From contig NZ_WHNY01000067.1 in NCBI RefSeq assembly GCF_013141695.1, positions 124,001 through 188,000 of the forward strand: a DNA stretch of 64,000 nucleotides, given 5' to 3'. The translations under genes were made by a program, and so were the position numbers. Below are positions 1-7,853 of this stretch, piece after piece. How positions within the stretch are numbered: the first letter of the stretch is position 1; the number at the start of each line of letters is the position of its first letter. The notes beneath the pieces are model-generated. The model was not told the DNA's origin, searched no databases, and saw only the letters and a program-made list of their open reading frames with translations. The DNA comes from Paenibacillus plantarum. GTDB lineage: Bacteria > Bacillota > Bacilli > Paenibacillales > NBRC-103111.

Positions 1-1
1 A

Positions 2-990
2 AGTTCTATTAAAGATAAATTTACAAAAGAAATTTTTTAGAGGCAGCAGGTCGGTTTGGCATTAACTTTACAGATACGATAGAACTTGACGGTTTTCAAA
101 ATTTTGTGTTTTTAGGGAAACGTGAATCCATAAATGTGATACTAAGGATTGCTCATAGCACACATAGAAGTAAGGATATAACGCTAGCTGAGATCGAGTT
201 TATTTCTTATCTAGCCGATTCCGGAATGACTGTATCGAAAGCTTTGCTTTCTAATCAAGGTGAATATGCTGAAATTATTGAACATGCTGATAACTGTTTT
301 ATTGCGACTGCTTTTGAATTCGCTCCTGGCAGAAGGGCTGAAATTTGCATTGAAAGTGATATCTTTTATGAACGAATCGGCAGGTTTACTGGGAAGATGC
401 ATAAGTTATCAAAACAGTTTTCTCCTATTCATAAAAGGTATGATTGGAATGACAATGCAGCTATTACAAAATTTCATAATTATGTACCTTTTGAGATTCT
501 TCAACAGAAACTTGAGTTAATAACAAGTCAAATTCAATCATTGTCAAGAGACAGAGATTCGTTTGGGCTTATTCATGGAGACATTAGCCCGGGGAATTAC
601 CTGAATCATGAAGATCACCCGAGCATCATTGACTTCGATCAATGCGAGTACAGTTGGTTTGCTTCTGAAATTGCAACATCGATATTCCATGAAACTCCAA
701 TTCCATTTATTATTACAGACGCAAATAGACGCAAGACAATAACAAAACGATTTTTTTTAAACTTTTTCCAAGGATACTCTAAGGAAAATATATTAAGCCG
801 TAGTTCACTAAATGCCATTCCATTATTTATAAATTTAAGACAAGCTATCGTTATCGGTCTCATATACCGTAGTTCTGATATGGGGAACTTCGATAATTGG
901 AGTGATTGGAATAAAGAAGCATTAACTTTTTATATTAATAATATAAAAAATGATATTCCTTATATTGACTTGGATTTCACAAGTCTATGA
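2..990 (+). pseudogene. Aminoglycoside/choline-type phosphotransferase, frameshifted
   Basis: This is a protein-kinase-like phosphotransferase of the APH family, which transfers phosphate from ATP to a small molecule. The main frame (from about position 37 to 990) holds the Brenner-type catalytic motif HGDISPGN and, downstream, the metal-binding IDFDQCEY. Its N-terminal part is in another frame: positions 2-37 read SSIKDKFTKEIF and then hit TAG. One extra T in the T6 run at 33-38 would join this to LEAAGRFGIN and give a continuous protein that aligns with the intact paralogue at 38440-39456 (EEILTEAIKRYDIN). So the gene looks disabled by a one-base deletion, or the run was miscalled. The true start lies left of the window. 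Substrate unknown; drug resistance should not be assumed. Confidence 0.75.
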
Positions 991-1086
991 TGTAAATACC
1001 CAGTAGAACAGGGTCTATGGTGAGATAAAGAGAGTGACAATGATTATTTTTACACAACATCCATATAGAATTAATTAAATCCGCGA

Positions 1087-1134
1087 AGTCCTTTTATATA
1101 CTTATATTGTTTGATATAGCGAAATAAAAGGACT
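1087..1134. repeat. Perfect 11-bp inverted repeat before the GNAT gene
   Basis: The arms AGTCCTTTTAT (1087-1097) and ATAAAAGGACT (1124-1134) are perfect reverse complements separated by 26 bases. The right arm ends a few bases before the ribosome binding site of the gene starting at 1149. It could be an operator or an mRNA structure affecting translation. No T-run follows, so a terminator is unlikely. Confidence 0.5.
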
Positions 1135-1148
1135 AGGCGGTAGATGTA

Positions 1149-1688
1149 ATGTTAAAAAAACGTGACTTGCACGAATGCCATTTACTGTATAACTTAATGA
1201 CGGATCCTGCAGTTTTTCCATACGTTCGATCTAAATGCCAATTCTATGAACAATATTTATTCCTAACCAAACAGTTGATCGTTGAAGAAGAGCAAGAGAC
1301 ATGTATTTCTAGAACAATTCTTAACGAGATTGGACATCCCATTGGTACGATTGATTTATATGATATTGTAAATAAAACAGGCTTCTTAGCCACATGGATT
1401 GGAACTCCTTATTTTGGAAAAGGTTATAACCAGCGAGCGAAGGAATCCTTTTTTACTGAACTTTTTCTTGAACATAATATTGAAACGGTATTCTTGAAAA
1501 TCCGAAAACAAAATATTCGATCGAAGAAGGCGGTAGAAAAACTACCGTATGCCAAATTAGCAAATGATATCAACCATCAAATATATAAATCGATAAATCA
1601 TGCGCAAGAGATCTATGATTTGTATCAAGTGGAGCGGTTAGACTTTTTAGAATGCAGTAAAATCATGCAACATGAGATGGCTACGTAG
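1149..1688 (+). CDS. GNAT family N-acetyltransferase (RimJ/RimL-like)
   Basis: Predicted acyl-CoA-dependent N-acetyltransferase of 179 residues, the usual size for RimJ/RimL-like GNATs. The acetyl-CoA loop region is recognisable around residues 81-100 (WIGTPYFGKGYNQRAKE), with GKGYN replacing the commoner GxGxG/A. It is followed by a beta strand and the IRKQNIRSKKAVEKL helix typical of these enzymes (NxxSxxxxEKLG). The ATG at 1149 has GGCGGTAG in front of it. It stands alone, between a damaged phosphotransferase and an inverted repeat, in an AT-rich stretch. The acceptor cannot be told from sequence. Confidence 0.75.
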   Translation: MLKKRDLHECHLLYNLMTDPAVFPYVRSKCQFYEQYLFLTKQLIVEEEQETCISRTILNEIGHPIGTIDLYDIVNKTGFLATWIGTPYFGKGYNQRAKESFFTELFLEHNIETVFLKIRKQNIRSKKAVEKLPYAKLANDINHQIYKSINHAQEIYDLYQVERLDFLECSKIMQHEMAT

Positions 1689-1770
1689 CAAACTGTGAAA
1701 GAACTGACTGTTCGCTAAACTCTATCTAGAAACGATAGCACAAATCAGTATTAAACTATACGATTCTAAT

Positions 1771-1824
1771 CAACAAACACCTAGTCAAAACACCAAAATA
1801 AAGTGTTGGACCGGGTGTTTGTTG
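1771..1824. repeat. Inverted repeat between convergent genes
   Basis: The arms CAACAAACACC (1771-1781) and GGTGTTTGTTG (1814-1824) are perfect reverse complements around a 32-base centre. It lies between the plus-strand GNAT and the minus-strand TetR gene. There is no clear T-run on either side, so it may be a weak bidirectional terminator or the trace of a mobile element. Confidence 0.4.
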
Positions 1825-1928
1825 ATTGTACTCTTGTTTCCCGCTAGCACTTCTAGGCATCACGCCCGTTATGCTTTCTTTAAAACTCTGTTTAAGTTCA
1901 GGATAGATTATTTAGAACTACCCAACAT

Positions 1929-2510
1929 CTACTTAAGCAATAGAAGTATAATCTCAACGGAATTATCAATAAATGATCGTTCTGGCCGAGATTTCATCAT
2001 TACGGTAAGTCCGATTAACGATACAACAAGTGTCTGTGCTAATGCTTTTGCGTTCATGTCGGTTTCAAGCTCACCTGATCGTACACCTCGTTCAATCGCT
2101 TCTTGAAATATGGCCGAAAGATACATCTGATGTTCTCTTGTAAGAATTTCAAATTTCTCATCATGAGGAGCAAGTTCTACCATCGTATTAATGCAAAAGC
2201 ATCCCCGATTGCAACTTTCAGAATATCCTTCTTCCACAATACCCTCAAATAAAGTGCGAAATCCTTCTTTTACAGATGAACGATTCTGAAGTTTAGCTCG
2301 GATATTGGAAGAGTGATAGTTTGTATATTTCCGCAGCGCGGCTTCAAATAATTCTTTCTTGTCACCAAAGGCGGAGTATATGCTTGGCCGCTGAATGCCC
2401 ATTCTGGATGTTAAATCACTTAAAGAGGTAGCTTCGAATCCCTTCTCCCAAAATATTTGCATAGCTGCATCTAATGCAATGTCCACATCAAATTCCCGTT
2501 GCCGAACCAT
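1929..2510 (-). CDS. TetR/AcrR family transcriptional repressor
   Basis: DNA-binding repressor of 193 residues. The N-terminus (FDVDIALDAAMQIFWEKGFE, then TSLSDLTSRMGI and SIYSAFGDKKELF) is a classical TetR helix-turn-helix. The C-terminal part would bind the ligand and dimerise. I chose the ATG at 2510 because GAAAGGGGT precedes it at good spacing; an upstream ATG at 2528 lacks a site. It is divergent from the MFS gene starting at 2725, and the imperfect palindrome in the shared promoter region is a likely operator. The usual role of such a pair is repression of the pump until the pump substrate binds the repressor. Confidence 0.9.
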   Translation of the reverse strand: MVRQREFDVDIALDAAMQIFWEKGFEATSLSDLTSRMGIQRPSIYSAFGDKKELFEAALRKYTNYHSSNIRAKLQNRSSVKEGFRTLFEGIVEEGYSESCNRGCFCINTMVELAPHDEKFEILTREHQMYLSAIFQEAIERGVRSGELETDMNAKALAQTLVVSLIGLTVMMKSRPERSFIDNSVEIILLLLK

Positions 2511-2611
2511 GAAAGTACCCCTTTCCATATCGTTCAGTATGTTATGATTGTAAGCTTTGAAGGATATGCTGTCAAATCAAAGCCTTCACACAATTATTTT
2601 GACAACCATCT

Positions 2612-2691
2612 CTTGACAGTATGTATTTGTGGCGAGTAATATTTACACAGCATCATAACATACTGATGAGTATAATATATTGATCGGTATG
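2612..2691. promoter_or_regulatory. Divergent promoter region with TetR-type operator
   Basis: The imperfect palindrome CATACTGAT (2659-2667) / ATCGGTATG (2683-2691) has eight of nine positions matching. It brackets TATAAT (2671-2676), a candidate -10 box for the MFS gene at 2725. TTGACA at 2612-2617 is another -35-like element. Repressor binding here would cover the promoter. Which boxes are used is inference. Confidence 0.5.
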
Positions 2692-2724
2692 ATATCAATT
2701 TCAAGAAGAATGGATGTGTGAACA

Positions 2725-4005
2725 ATGGAGACGCTAGAAGAAAAAGCGGCAGTTATTGCCGGAAATGATTGCGATAGAGTAGAGGATACAGCACAAGAAG
2801 CATACACAGTATCCGATTCCGTTCCTGTCCCTAAGATCTCTCGATATGTGGCTCTGTTATTTGCAACCGCCTGCGGGCTGGCTGTCGCCAATATCTACTA
2901 CGCTCAACCGCTGCTGGACGCCCTGGCGAGCGAGTTCAGTATTGCCCATTCATCCGTTGGCATTGTCATTACCATTACACAGATTTGTTATGCACTGGGA
3001 CTGCTGCTGTTGGTACCTCTCGGCGATCTGCTGAATCGACGTCGGCTGATCCCGGGTCTAATGCTATTATCCGTGTTGGCACTTATTGCGGTTGGCATCG
3101 CGCCAAACAGCACGGTGCTGCTCACAGGCTTGGCTGCGGTTGGACTGCTCGCTGTAGTAACGCAGGTTCTCGTGGCGTTTGCGGCGACTTTGGCTGCTCC
3201 TGTCGAGCGCGGACGAATAGTCGGCTTGGTGATAAGCGGAGTAGTGATCGGCATTCTGCTTGCGCGAACCTTCGCTGGTGTATTAACCGATCTCGCCGGT
3301 TGGCGTTCAGTTTATCTCGTCTCAGCGGCGTTGATGCTCGTCATGGCAGGTGTGTTGTTCCGTGTGCTGCCGCATGATGAACGCGAAAGAGCGTCACTAA
3401 CTTACCCGCAGTTGCTTCGTTCGGTACTCGCTTTGTTCTTGCAAGAAAGAATCTTACGCGTTCGCGCCGTACTGGCTTTGCTGATTTTTACCGCGTTCAG
3501 CACATTGTGGACTTCGCTGGTGTTACCTCTAAGCAGCCCGCCGCTGTCGCTTTCGCATACCGCAATTGGCGCGTTTGGTCTCGCTGGTGCTGCCGGAGCG
3601 TTAGCAGCATCTCGGGCAGGGTGGCTCGCCGATCGAGGTTTAGGACAGAGGACTACCGGAGTCGCGCTGACCTTGTTGCTGGTATCATGGTTACCAATCA
3701 GCTATACCGAACACTCGCTGCTTGCATTGATCGTTGGAATACTCCTTCTTGATGTGGCGGTGCAAGCCGTACACGTCACGAACCAGAGTTTGATCTATAA
3801 CGTACGCCCAGAGGCAAGCAGTCGACTCACTGCCGGCTATATGATTTTCTATTCGATAGGAAGCGCCACCGGTTCAATTGCTTCGACCAGTATCTACGCT
3901 TACGCTGGCTGGAACGGAGTATGTGTGTTAGGTGCCGCTGTCAGTGCTTTGGCCCTCTTATTCTGGGGATTGACCTGCCGTCCACGGTCTGTTAAATCGA
4001 AATAA
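2725..4005 (+). CDS. MFS drug-efflux transporter (DHA1 type)
   Basis: Membrane exporter of 426 residues with about twelve hydrophobic segments. The first helix carries the NIYYAQPLLDALA signature of the YnfM/YttB-like DHA1 branch. The loop between helices 2 and 3 carries VPLGDLLNRRRL, the MFS motif A (GDxxxRR). A polar N-terminal extension of about 38 residues precedes helix 1. The divergent TetR gene and the operator between them mark it as a regulated proton-driven efflux pump. Substrate unknown. Its base composition is richer in GC than that of the small genes that follow. Confidence 0.88.
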   Translation: METLEEKAAVIAGNDCDRVEDTAQEAYTVSDSVPVPKISRYVALLFATACGLAVANIYYAQPLLDALASEFSIAHSSVGIVITITQICYALGLLLLVPLGDLLNRRRLIPGLMLLSVLALIAVGIAPNSTVLLTGLAAVGLLAVVTQVLVAFAATLAAPVERGRIVGLVISGVVIGILLARTFAGVLTDLAGWRSVYLVSAALMLVMAGVLFRVLPHDERERASLTYPQLLRSVLALFLQERILRVRAVLALLIFTAFSTLWTSLVLPLSSPPLSLSHTAIGAFGLAGAAGALAASRAGWLADRGLGQRTTGVALTLLLVSWLPISYTEHSLLALIVGILLLDVAVQAVHVTNQSLIYNVRPEASSRLTAGYMIFYSIGSATGSIASTSIYAYAGWNGVCVLGAAVSALALLFWGLTCRPRSVKSK

Positions 4006-4167
4006 TGATCGTGCCTCGCCTTAGCCCATCTGTTAGTTCACACAATTACGACGACTATGCAGTAGGCGCATTGTGTAGTTGAATAAGTATTTATAACAGA
4101 AACTTTTTGGGGATTAGCAACGTCTTAAAGTTAAACTTTATGGTCGCTCATTAAACCGTTTATTTGT

Positions 4168-4434
4168 GTGGCTAAAGATGAAGAAGGGGCGCAATATGCA
4201 GTTGTATTTCGTTCTGCTGAAAAAGTGGATACGACGAAGTTGCCTGTTTCATACGAAAGTATTCTTGCCCGAGTTAAAGAAGAAGTACAACGAGATATAT
4301 TAAAAGAAAATTTACATGTATTCGAAATAAATAATAAGCTAGTTTGGTCATTTAACGATGGAATGGGGACTATGTATATGGATCTTAAAGGGGAAGTATT
4401 AGCCGATCCTTTTACAACAAACCACATAAACTGA
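4168..4434 (+). CDS. Hypothetical protein, possibly N-truncated
   Basis: I do not recognise this 88-residue protein. It is acidic and soluble-looking, with a helical stretch (SYESILARVKEEVQRDIL) and a C-terminal beta-rich part. Translation would begin at GTG 4168 without a convincing ribosome binding site. The open frame reaches back to 4135 with plausible residues (TLWSLIKPFICV), so the annotated start may be wrong or the gene may have lost its 5' end. It follows a 160-base intergenic stretch containing a weak inverted repeat (ACACAAT 4040-4046 / ATTGTGT 4070-4076). Confidence 0.45.
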   Translation: MAKDEEGAQYAVVFRSAEKVDTTKLPVSYESILARVKEEVQRDILKENLHVFEINNKLVWSFNDGMGTMYMDLKGEVLADPFTTNHIN

Positions 4435-4560
4435 AATGAGAGAATGATTTTATTGAGGGGATATTCTTTACAGTATTTTTATGATTTGTGGAATGATAAA
4501 GACTAATTTTTAATGGGAAAATACAATGCAAATTCTGTATTTCAAAGGGGAGATTTAAAT

Positions 4561-4973
4561 TTGAAAAAAATTAAGCTTTCCTTTTATTGTTGATTTGTAT
4601 TGTTCTCGTTTCACTATCCGCGTGTTCTAAAAATAACGTACTACTCCAATCTTCAAATAACACCCAACAACAGATGCTGAAAACAAATAGTCCTGCAACT
4701 GAACCTGTCGTTGTCAGTACTTCTAAAACAACAACACCAATACAGACTCCAATACCAACACTTACTGACAATGAAGTAAAAGGAATTCTCAAAGAGCTTA
4801 TACCAAAGGCAGTAAATGTTTACGGAATATTTAACGGAACTGACGCGCTTAAATTCGATGAAACGAAAACAAACACGAGAAGGCTGCCGACGATTATTGT
4901 TCGGCAGCCTTCTCAGCAAACGGGCAAATTAATGGAATGCAACGTTTTTATACACGATACGTCTATATTGTAA
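4561..4973 (+). pseudogene. Small lipoprotein, frameshifted and 3'-truncated
   Basis: A secreted lipoprotein remnant. AAAGGGGAG at about 4542-4550 serves TTG 4561 (MKKIK...), but that frame stops at 4591. The lipobox (CIVLVSLSAC) lies in another frame, read from 4575 onward. One added base near 4574 would give MKKIKAFLLLL and restore the signal peptide, so a one-base deletion is likely. The mature part runs through TDNEVKGILKELIPKAVNVYGIFNGTDALKFDETKT and then passes straight into a copy of the intergenic repeat (hairpin 4877-4914), which supplies a foreign C-terminus. The gene therefore seems both frameshifted and cut by the repeat. A relation to IseA-like lipoproteins is only a guess. Confidence 0.6.
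4877..4934. repeat. Intergenic repeat, copy 1 (hairpin plus right block)
   Basis: A perfect 14-bp stem, GAGAAGGCTGCCGA (4877-4890) and its complement (4901-4914), has a 10-base loop. It is followed by AAACGGGCAAATTAATG, a variant of the right block TAACGGGCAGATTAGTG. The copy lies inside the open frame of the preceding lipoprotein. Confidence 0.7.
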
Positions 4974-5000
4974 TACCTATGAAGAAGGGAGATACCCCAA

Positions 5001-5423
5001 TTGTCTAAGAAATATTTCATTGTACTTGCGATATTGATGTTTGCTGTTCTATTGTTCTTTCTCGGGAACACCATAATAAATTCAAGGTTCTACTTACCTG
5101 ATTTACCAGTCGAGGGCATAACGAAGAAGGCAGCGTACGAGAAGATATCAAATCAACATAATGATATCAGGTATCTTACTAATAATGACAATTTTAATTG
5201 GTATATTTATCAAGGAAGTCAAGAAACTTTTGGGAATGAACTCAAAAAACAGTTCAATACATTAGGTGGATTTACTTTTTTAGAGCAAATCGGCTCTGGA
5301 TATGTATTTGAATCAAAGGGAACAGGAGATAAGCTCATTATTGAATCACAAATGTGGACTGCTAATTACATTATCTTTAAGTTGCCTGTTGAAGTGAGGT
5401 TAGAGCATGTAGTATTAAAATGA
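5001..5423 (+). CDS. Hypothetical membrane-anchored protein
   Basis: Unrecognised protein of 140 residues. One N-terminal hydrophobic segment (residues 5-24, YFIVLAILMFAVLLFFLGNT) would anchor it in the membrane with about 115 residues outside. The outer part contains an aromatic-rich strand (NFNWYIYQGS) and a glycine-rich turn (LEQIGSGYVFES). Translation from TTG 5001 is supported by GAAGAAGGGAGA upstream. It follows the broken lipoprotein by 27 bases but has its own ribosome binding site. Function unknown. Confidence 0.6.
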   Translation: MSKKYFIVLAILMFAVLLFFLGNTIINSRFYLPDLPVEGITKKAAYEKISNQHNDIRYLTNNDNFNWYIYQGSQETFGNELKKQFNTLGGFTFLEQIGSGYVFESKGTGDKLIIESQMWTANYIIFKLPVEVRLEHVVLK

Positions 5424-5446
5424 TATGATAGTTATTTCAGTAAGAA

Positions 5447-5569
5447 GAACAAATTCCTGAGCCTGGTGATATGACCCTTGGGGATTGGGATTTAAGTACT
5501 CCGAGATCTTCTAGGGTAAGAGTGTGACTAAAAGGTTGGGAAGATGAAGTAACTTTTACGAACAAATGA
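5447..5569 (+). pseudogene. Coding-like remnant with internal stop
   Basis: Read in one frame this stretch gives EQIPEPGDMTLGDWDLST, then SSRVRV, a TGA at 5525, then LKGWEDEVTFTNK and a stop. There is no start codon or ribosome binding site, so it looks like the tail of a lost gene with one nonsense codon. No family recognised. The remainder of 5424-5754 contains only a degenerate left block of the intergenic repeat near 5591-5620 (GCTAAAGGGAAACGATAG). Confidence 0.35.
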
Positions 5570-5754
5570 CCAATGTATATCTTATAACTAACGAATTACG
5601 CTAAAGGGAAACGATAGTTGAGCAGAACCATGGGGTAGCTATGGATATTGAATTATTTGATCTGGATACAGATTAAAGATAAATGAAAAAGAGTCATCTC
5701 TTGGTTGTACACGACATATTGTTAAGTGTACTTGCTGTTTAGGGGGGGCTCTGA

Positions 5755-6066
5755 GTGAGATTGCTAATTCTTGTGATGGGTATAATCTTACTAACACTCC
5801 TTTGGACTAATCCGGATAACTCCGATTTTAAAAAATGGGTCCTTAAGAAAGAACTCACCAATTCTCAAACATTTAACTCAACGCCAGTTCGTTTTCGTAG
5901 CAAGAATTATCTGTTTTTCTCATTGCATGAACTTTCAATTACTAGGAAACAATATGCTGATTTAATTATCGAACAAGAATACTACGCAGGAATAGGGATT
6001 CTGGGAATGATATTTCCAATTTCAATTCCAGGAATTGATGATAAACAGTCCCCAATAATTAAATAG
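5755..6066 (+). CDS. Small secreted or membrane-anchored protein (DUF4359-like?)
   Basis: A 103-residue protein with an uncleaved signal or anchor at residues 2-17 (LLILVMGIILLTLLW), followed by TNPDNSDFKKWV. That opening, together with KNYLFFSLHEL and the closing GIGILGMIFPIS, is the layout of the small DUF4359-like proteins of Bacillaceae; I am unsure of this match. GTG 5755 is preceded by AGGGGGGCTC. The stop lies 38 bases before the hairpin of repeat copy 2, which could terminate its transcript. Function unknown. Confidence 0.55.
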   Translation: MRLLILVMGIILLTLLWTNPDNSDFKKWVLKKELTNSQTFNSTPVRFRSKNYLFFSLHELSITRKQYADLIIEQEYYAGIGILGMIFPISIPGIDDKQSPIIK

Positions 6067-6103
6067 TTGGAAAACTCCAATGTACTAAATGGAATATATG
6101 ACG

Positions 6104-6155
6104 AGACTGCCGATTTCTATCGGCAGTCTTTTTGAAGTAACGGGCAGTTTGGCGC
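6104..6155. repeat. Intergenic repeat, copy 2 (terminator-like)
   Basis: A perfect 11-bp stem AGACTGCCGAT (6104-6114) / ATCGGCAGTCT (6119-6129) with a 4-base loop is followed by a T-run. After it comes TAACGGGCAGTTTGG, the right block. The stem plus T-run also fits a Rho-independent terminator for the preceding gene. Confidence 0.75.
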
Positions 6156-6220
6156 AACCATTTCTTCCTAGTTTCGTATATATAATTTTCAATTATAGGC
6201 TAGCGAAGAGAGGTATTGTA

Positions 6221-6739
6221 ATGGATTTTAGTATGTATAGACAAGAAATTAATCAAATGATAGACAGTTTACCTGATGGAGAATTAGGAAAAGTTTACTG
6301 GTCCGTTGAAGTTATCCGCCGAAAATATCTCTTTACTAAAAACATGCTTGATAAAGGGGTAGTTATTTTAACCTTACTGGAAAAAGAACATGGAATTATG
6401 GGCCTATGGGATAGCTCATTTGCAAAGAACATTAGCGACGAGACCAAAAGTAAAATTCATTATAATCAGTATAAGTGGCATATTTTTAGTTATAAGAAGC
6501 AAGAATGTTTTGAAAAAGAAGAAGCGAGAAACGCATTTGATGCTATGACGAAAAATGAATTATATGTCATGTATCAAAACCTTCCTGATATTGTATTTGA
6601 ATATAATAACGCTACTGATATTGTTGCATCCGATTTTGATTATGAACAAGATATATATATATTTGATATGAATTTCACGTGGACGTACGTATATACTCAT
6701 GAATCAATGTGCGGACCATACTTTTATAAAAATGTCTAG
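6221..6739 (+). CDS. DUF4275-like protein
   Basis: A 172-residue soluble protein. WDSSFAKNIS followed by KWHIFSYKKQECFEKEEARNAF is the pattern I associate with the DUF4275 family of Bacillales, whose function is unknown. I chose ATG 6221 because GAAGAGAGG lies at the right distance. The same frame is open further upstream to 6089, but that part runs through the intergenic repeat and is not protein-like. The C-terminus is rich in aspartate and aromatic residues. The gene stands alone, between a repeat copy and a small membrane-protein gene. Confidence 0.65.
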   Translation: MDFSMYRQEINQMIDSLPDGELGKVYWSVEVIRRKYLFTKNMLDKGVVILTLLEKEHGIMGLWDSSFAKNISDETKSKIHYNQYKWHIFSYKKQECFEKEEARNAFDAMTKNELYVMYQNLPDIVFEYNNATDIVASDFDYEQDIYIFDMNFTWTYVYTHESMCGPYFYKNV

Positions 6740-6867
6740 GCGTAGTTAAGCTTTTCAAAAAACGGAAATGGGCAAGTTTGTTTAATAAATGGTCAAATGG
6801 AAATGTACAAGCTAAATAATGGAAGCAAAGAATTAAATTAGCAGACACATAAGAAAGGGTGGCACAT

Positions 6868-7053
6868 ATGAAAAAGTACAATATTATTCGTCCGATCATG
6901 CTGATTGTGGTTGCACTCTTAACGAAAAGCTTGGTTACCAATCTTTGCATGTTGCTGGGAATGGAATCCGAGTCAGCCAAAACCATGGGGTTCGGTGCGA
7001 TGGTAATCGCGGCGCTCGTGGTCTTTTCTAGAAACCGAAGAAGCCCGAAATAG
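6868..7053 (+). CDS. Small two-helix membrane protein
   Basis: A 61-residue protein with two hydrophobic segments, about residues 6-28 (IIRPIMLIVVALLTKSLVTN) and 40-52 (MGFGAMVIAALVVF), and a basic tail SRNRRSPK that would sit in the cytoplasm. ATG 6868 is preceded by AAGAAAGGGTGG. No family recognised. The coding quality is reasonable and the ribosome binding site is good. Confidence 0.55.
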   Translation: MKKYNIIRPIMLIVVALLTKSLVTNLCMLLGMESESAKTMGFGAMVIAALVVFSRNRRSPK

Positions 7054-7185
7054 GATTTACACCGCGCTTGGCATTTCGCCCAGGGTGTTCGGGAAATATG
7101 TCCCCTCGTTGATGGTTTTAGAATTACTTTTAAGAGCGACTTTCAGAGAAGTATGAGTTTTATGTTTTATTTACTGAACTGGAAT

Positions 7186-7389
7186 TTATTCGTCAGAACC
7201 TTTACGGACGACTGTAATGAGTACAGAGGATCGGTTTTCCTCCTCCATCTGCTGAATAATCTCAAGCAAATAAATGGCAGCACTATAGTTTGCCCGATCG
7301 ATGCATTCGCGGATGAGTTCAATAACGTCTTGCTTGGATGCTAAATAGTATAGTTGCAAAGGACCACTTCCCTGAATGAGTACTTGCAA
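7186..7389 (-). CDS. Hypothetical short protein, possibly a remnant
   Basis: A 67-residue frame on the minus strand reads through KQDVIELIRECIDRANYSA and LLEIIQQMEEENR. These look like genuine amphipathic helices rather than a shadow. The only start is TTG at 7389 with no clear ribosome binding site. The overlapping plus-strand frame is less protein-like. It may be the tail of an older gene. No family recognised. Confidence 0.3.
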   Translation of the reverse strand: MQVLIQGSGPLQLYYLASKQDVIELIRECIDRANYSAAIYLLEIIQQMEEENRSSVLITVVRKGSDE

Positions 7390-7595
7390 GATAATTTATG
7401 CAAAGCATTCAATCCGGGAATGGGCATCGGCTGACTAAATTTTTAAAAAGCTGAATAATTAGTTACTCAAGTGGTGCCCCTCATGTTATTGAACGTGGAG
7501 GGCTCCTTTTGATGTTATGACGATAAACTTCTTCTCACAACATTGAGAGTATTCCGCTAGAATAAGTGTTCTTACCAAACAAATGACTTATCATC

Positions 7596-7632
7596 AAAAA
7601 AAGCCCGTTTTCATTTGAAAACGGGTTTTTTA
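7596..7632. terminator. Bidirectional Rho-independent terminator
   Basis: The stem CCCGTTTTC (7604-7612) / GAAAACGGG (7617-7625) is flanked by an A-run on the left and a T-run on the right, so it can end transcription from either side. It lies in the gene-poor stretch 7390-7853, where I see nothing else but the ribosome binding site GGAGGTC near 7841. Confidence 0.8.
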
Positions 7633-7853
7633 CGTATATGTTTCATTCCGTACGGATTCTGGCTGTGGACATGCCTGAAGTTACATGAGCAGTTTTTTAG
7701 CATGTTGGTACTATTTTACGAAATCATAAAAGAACTAAATGTTCGTAGGTTTCTGATTATATACGCCTTTCGAAAAGGGCTCTAAACTTAAGTTCAGTAG
7801 AGAGTTGAAAACTAAAGATCATTTAGGTCAGTTCAACAACGGAGGTCATAGGA

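Noticed and set aside
3507..3752. Plus-strand frame inside the MFS gene
   Set aside because: It overlaps a well-supported transporter in another frame and has no homology features.
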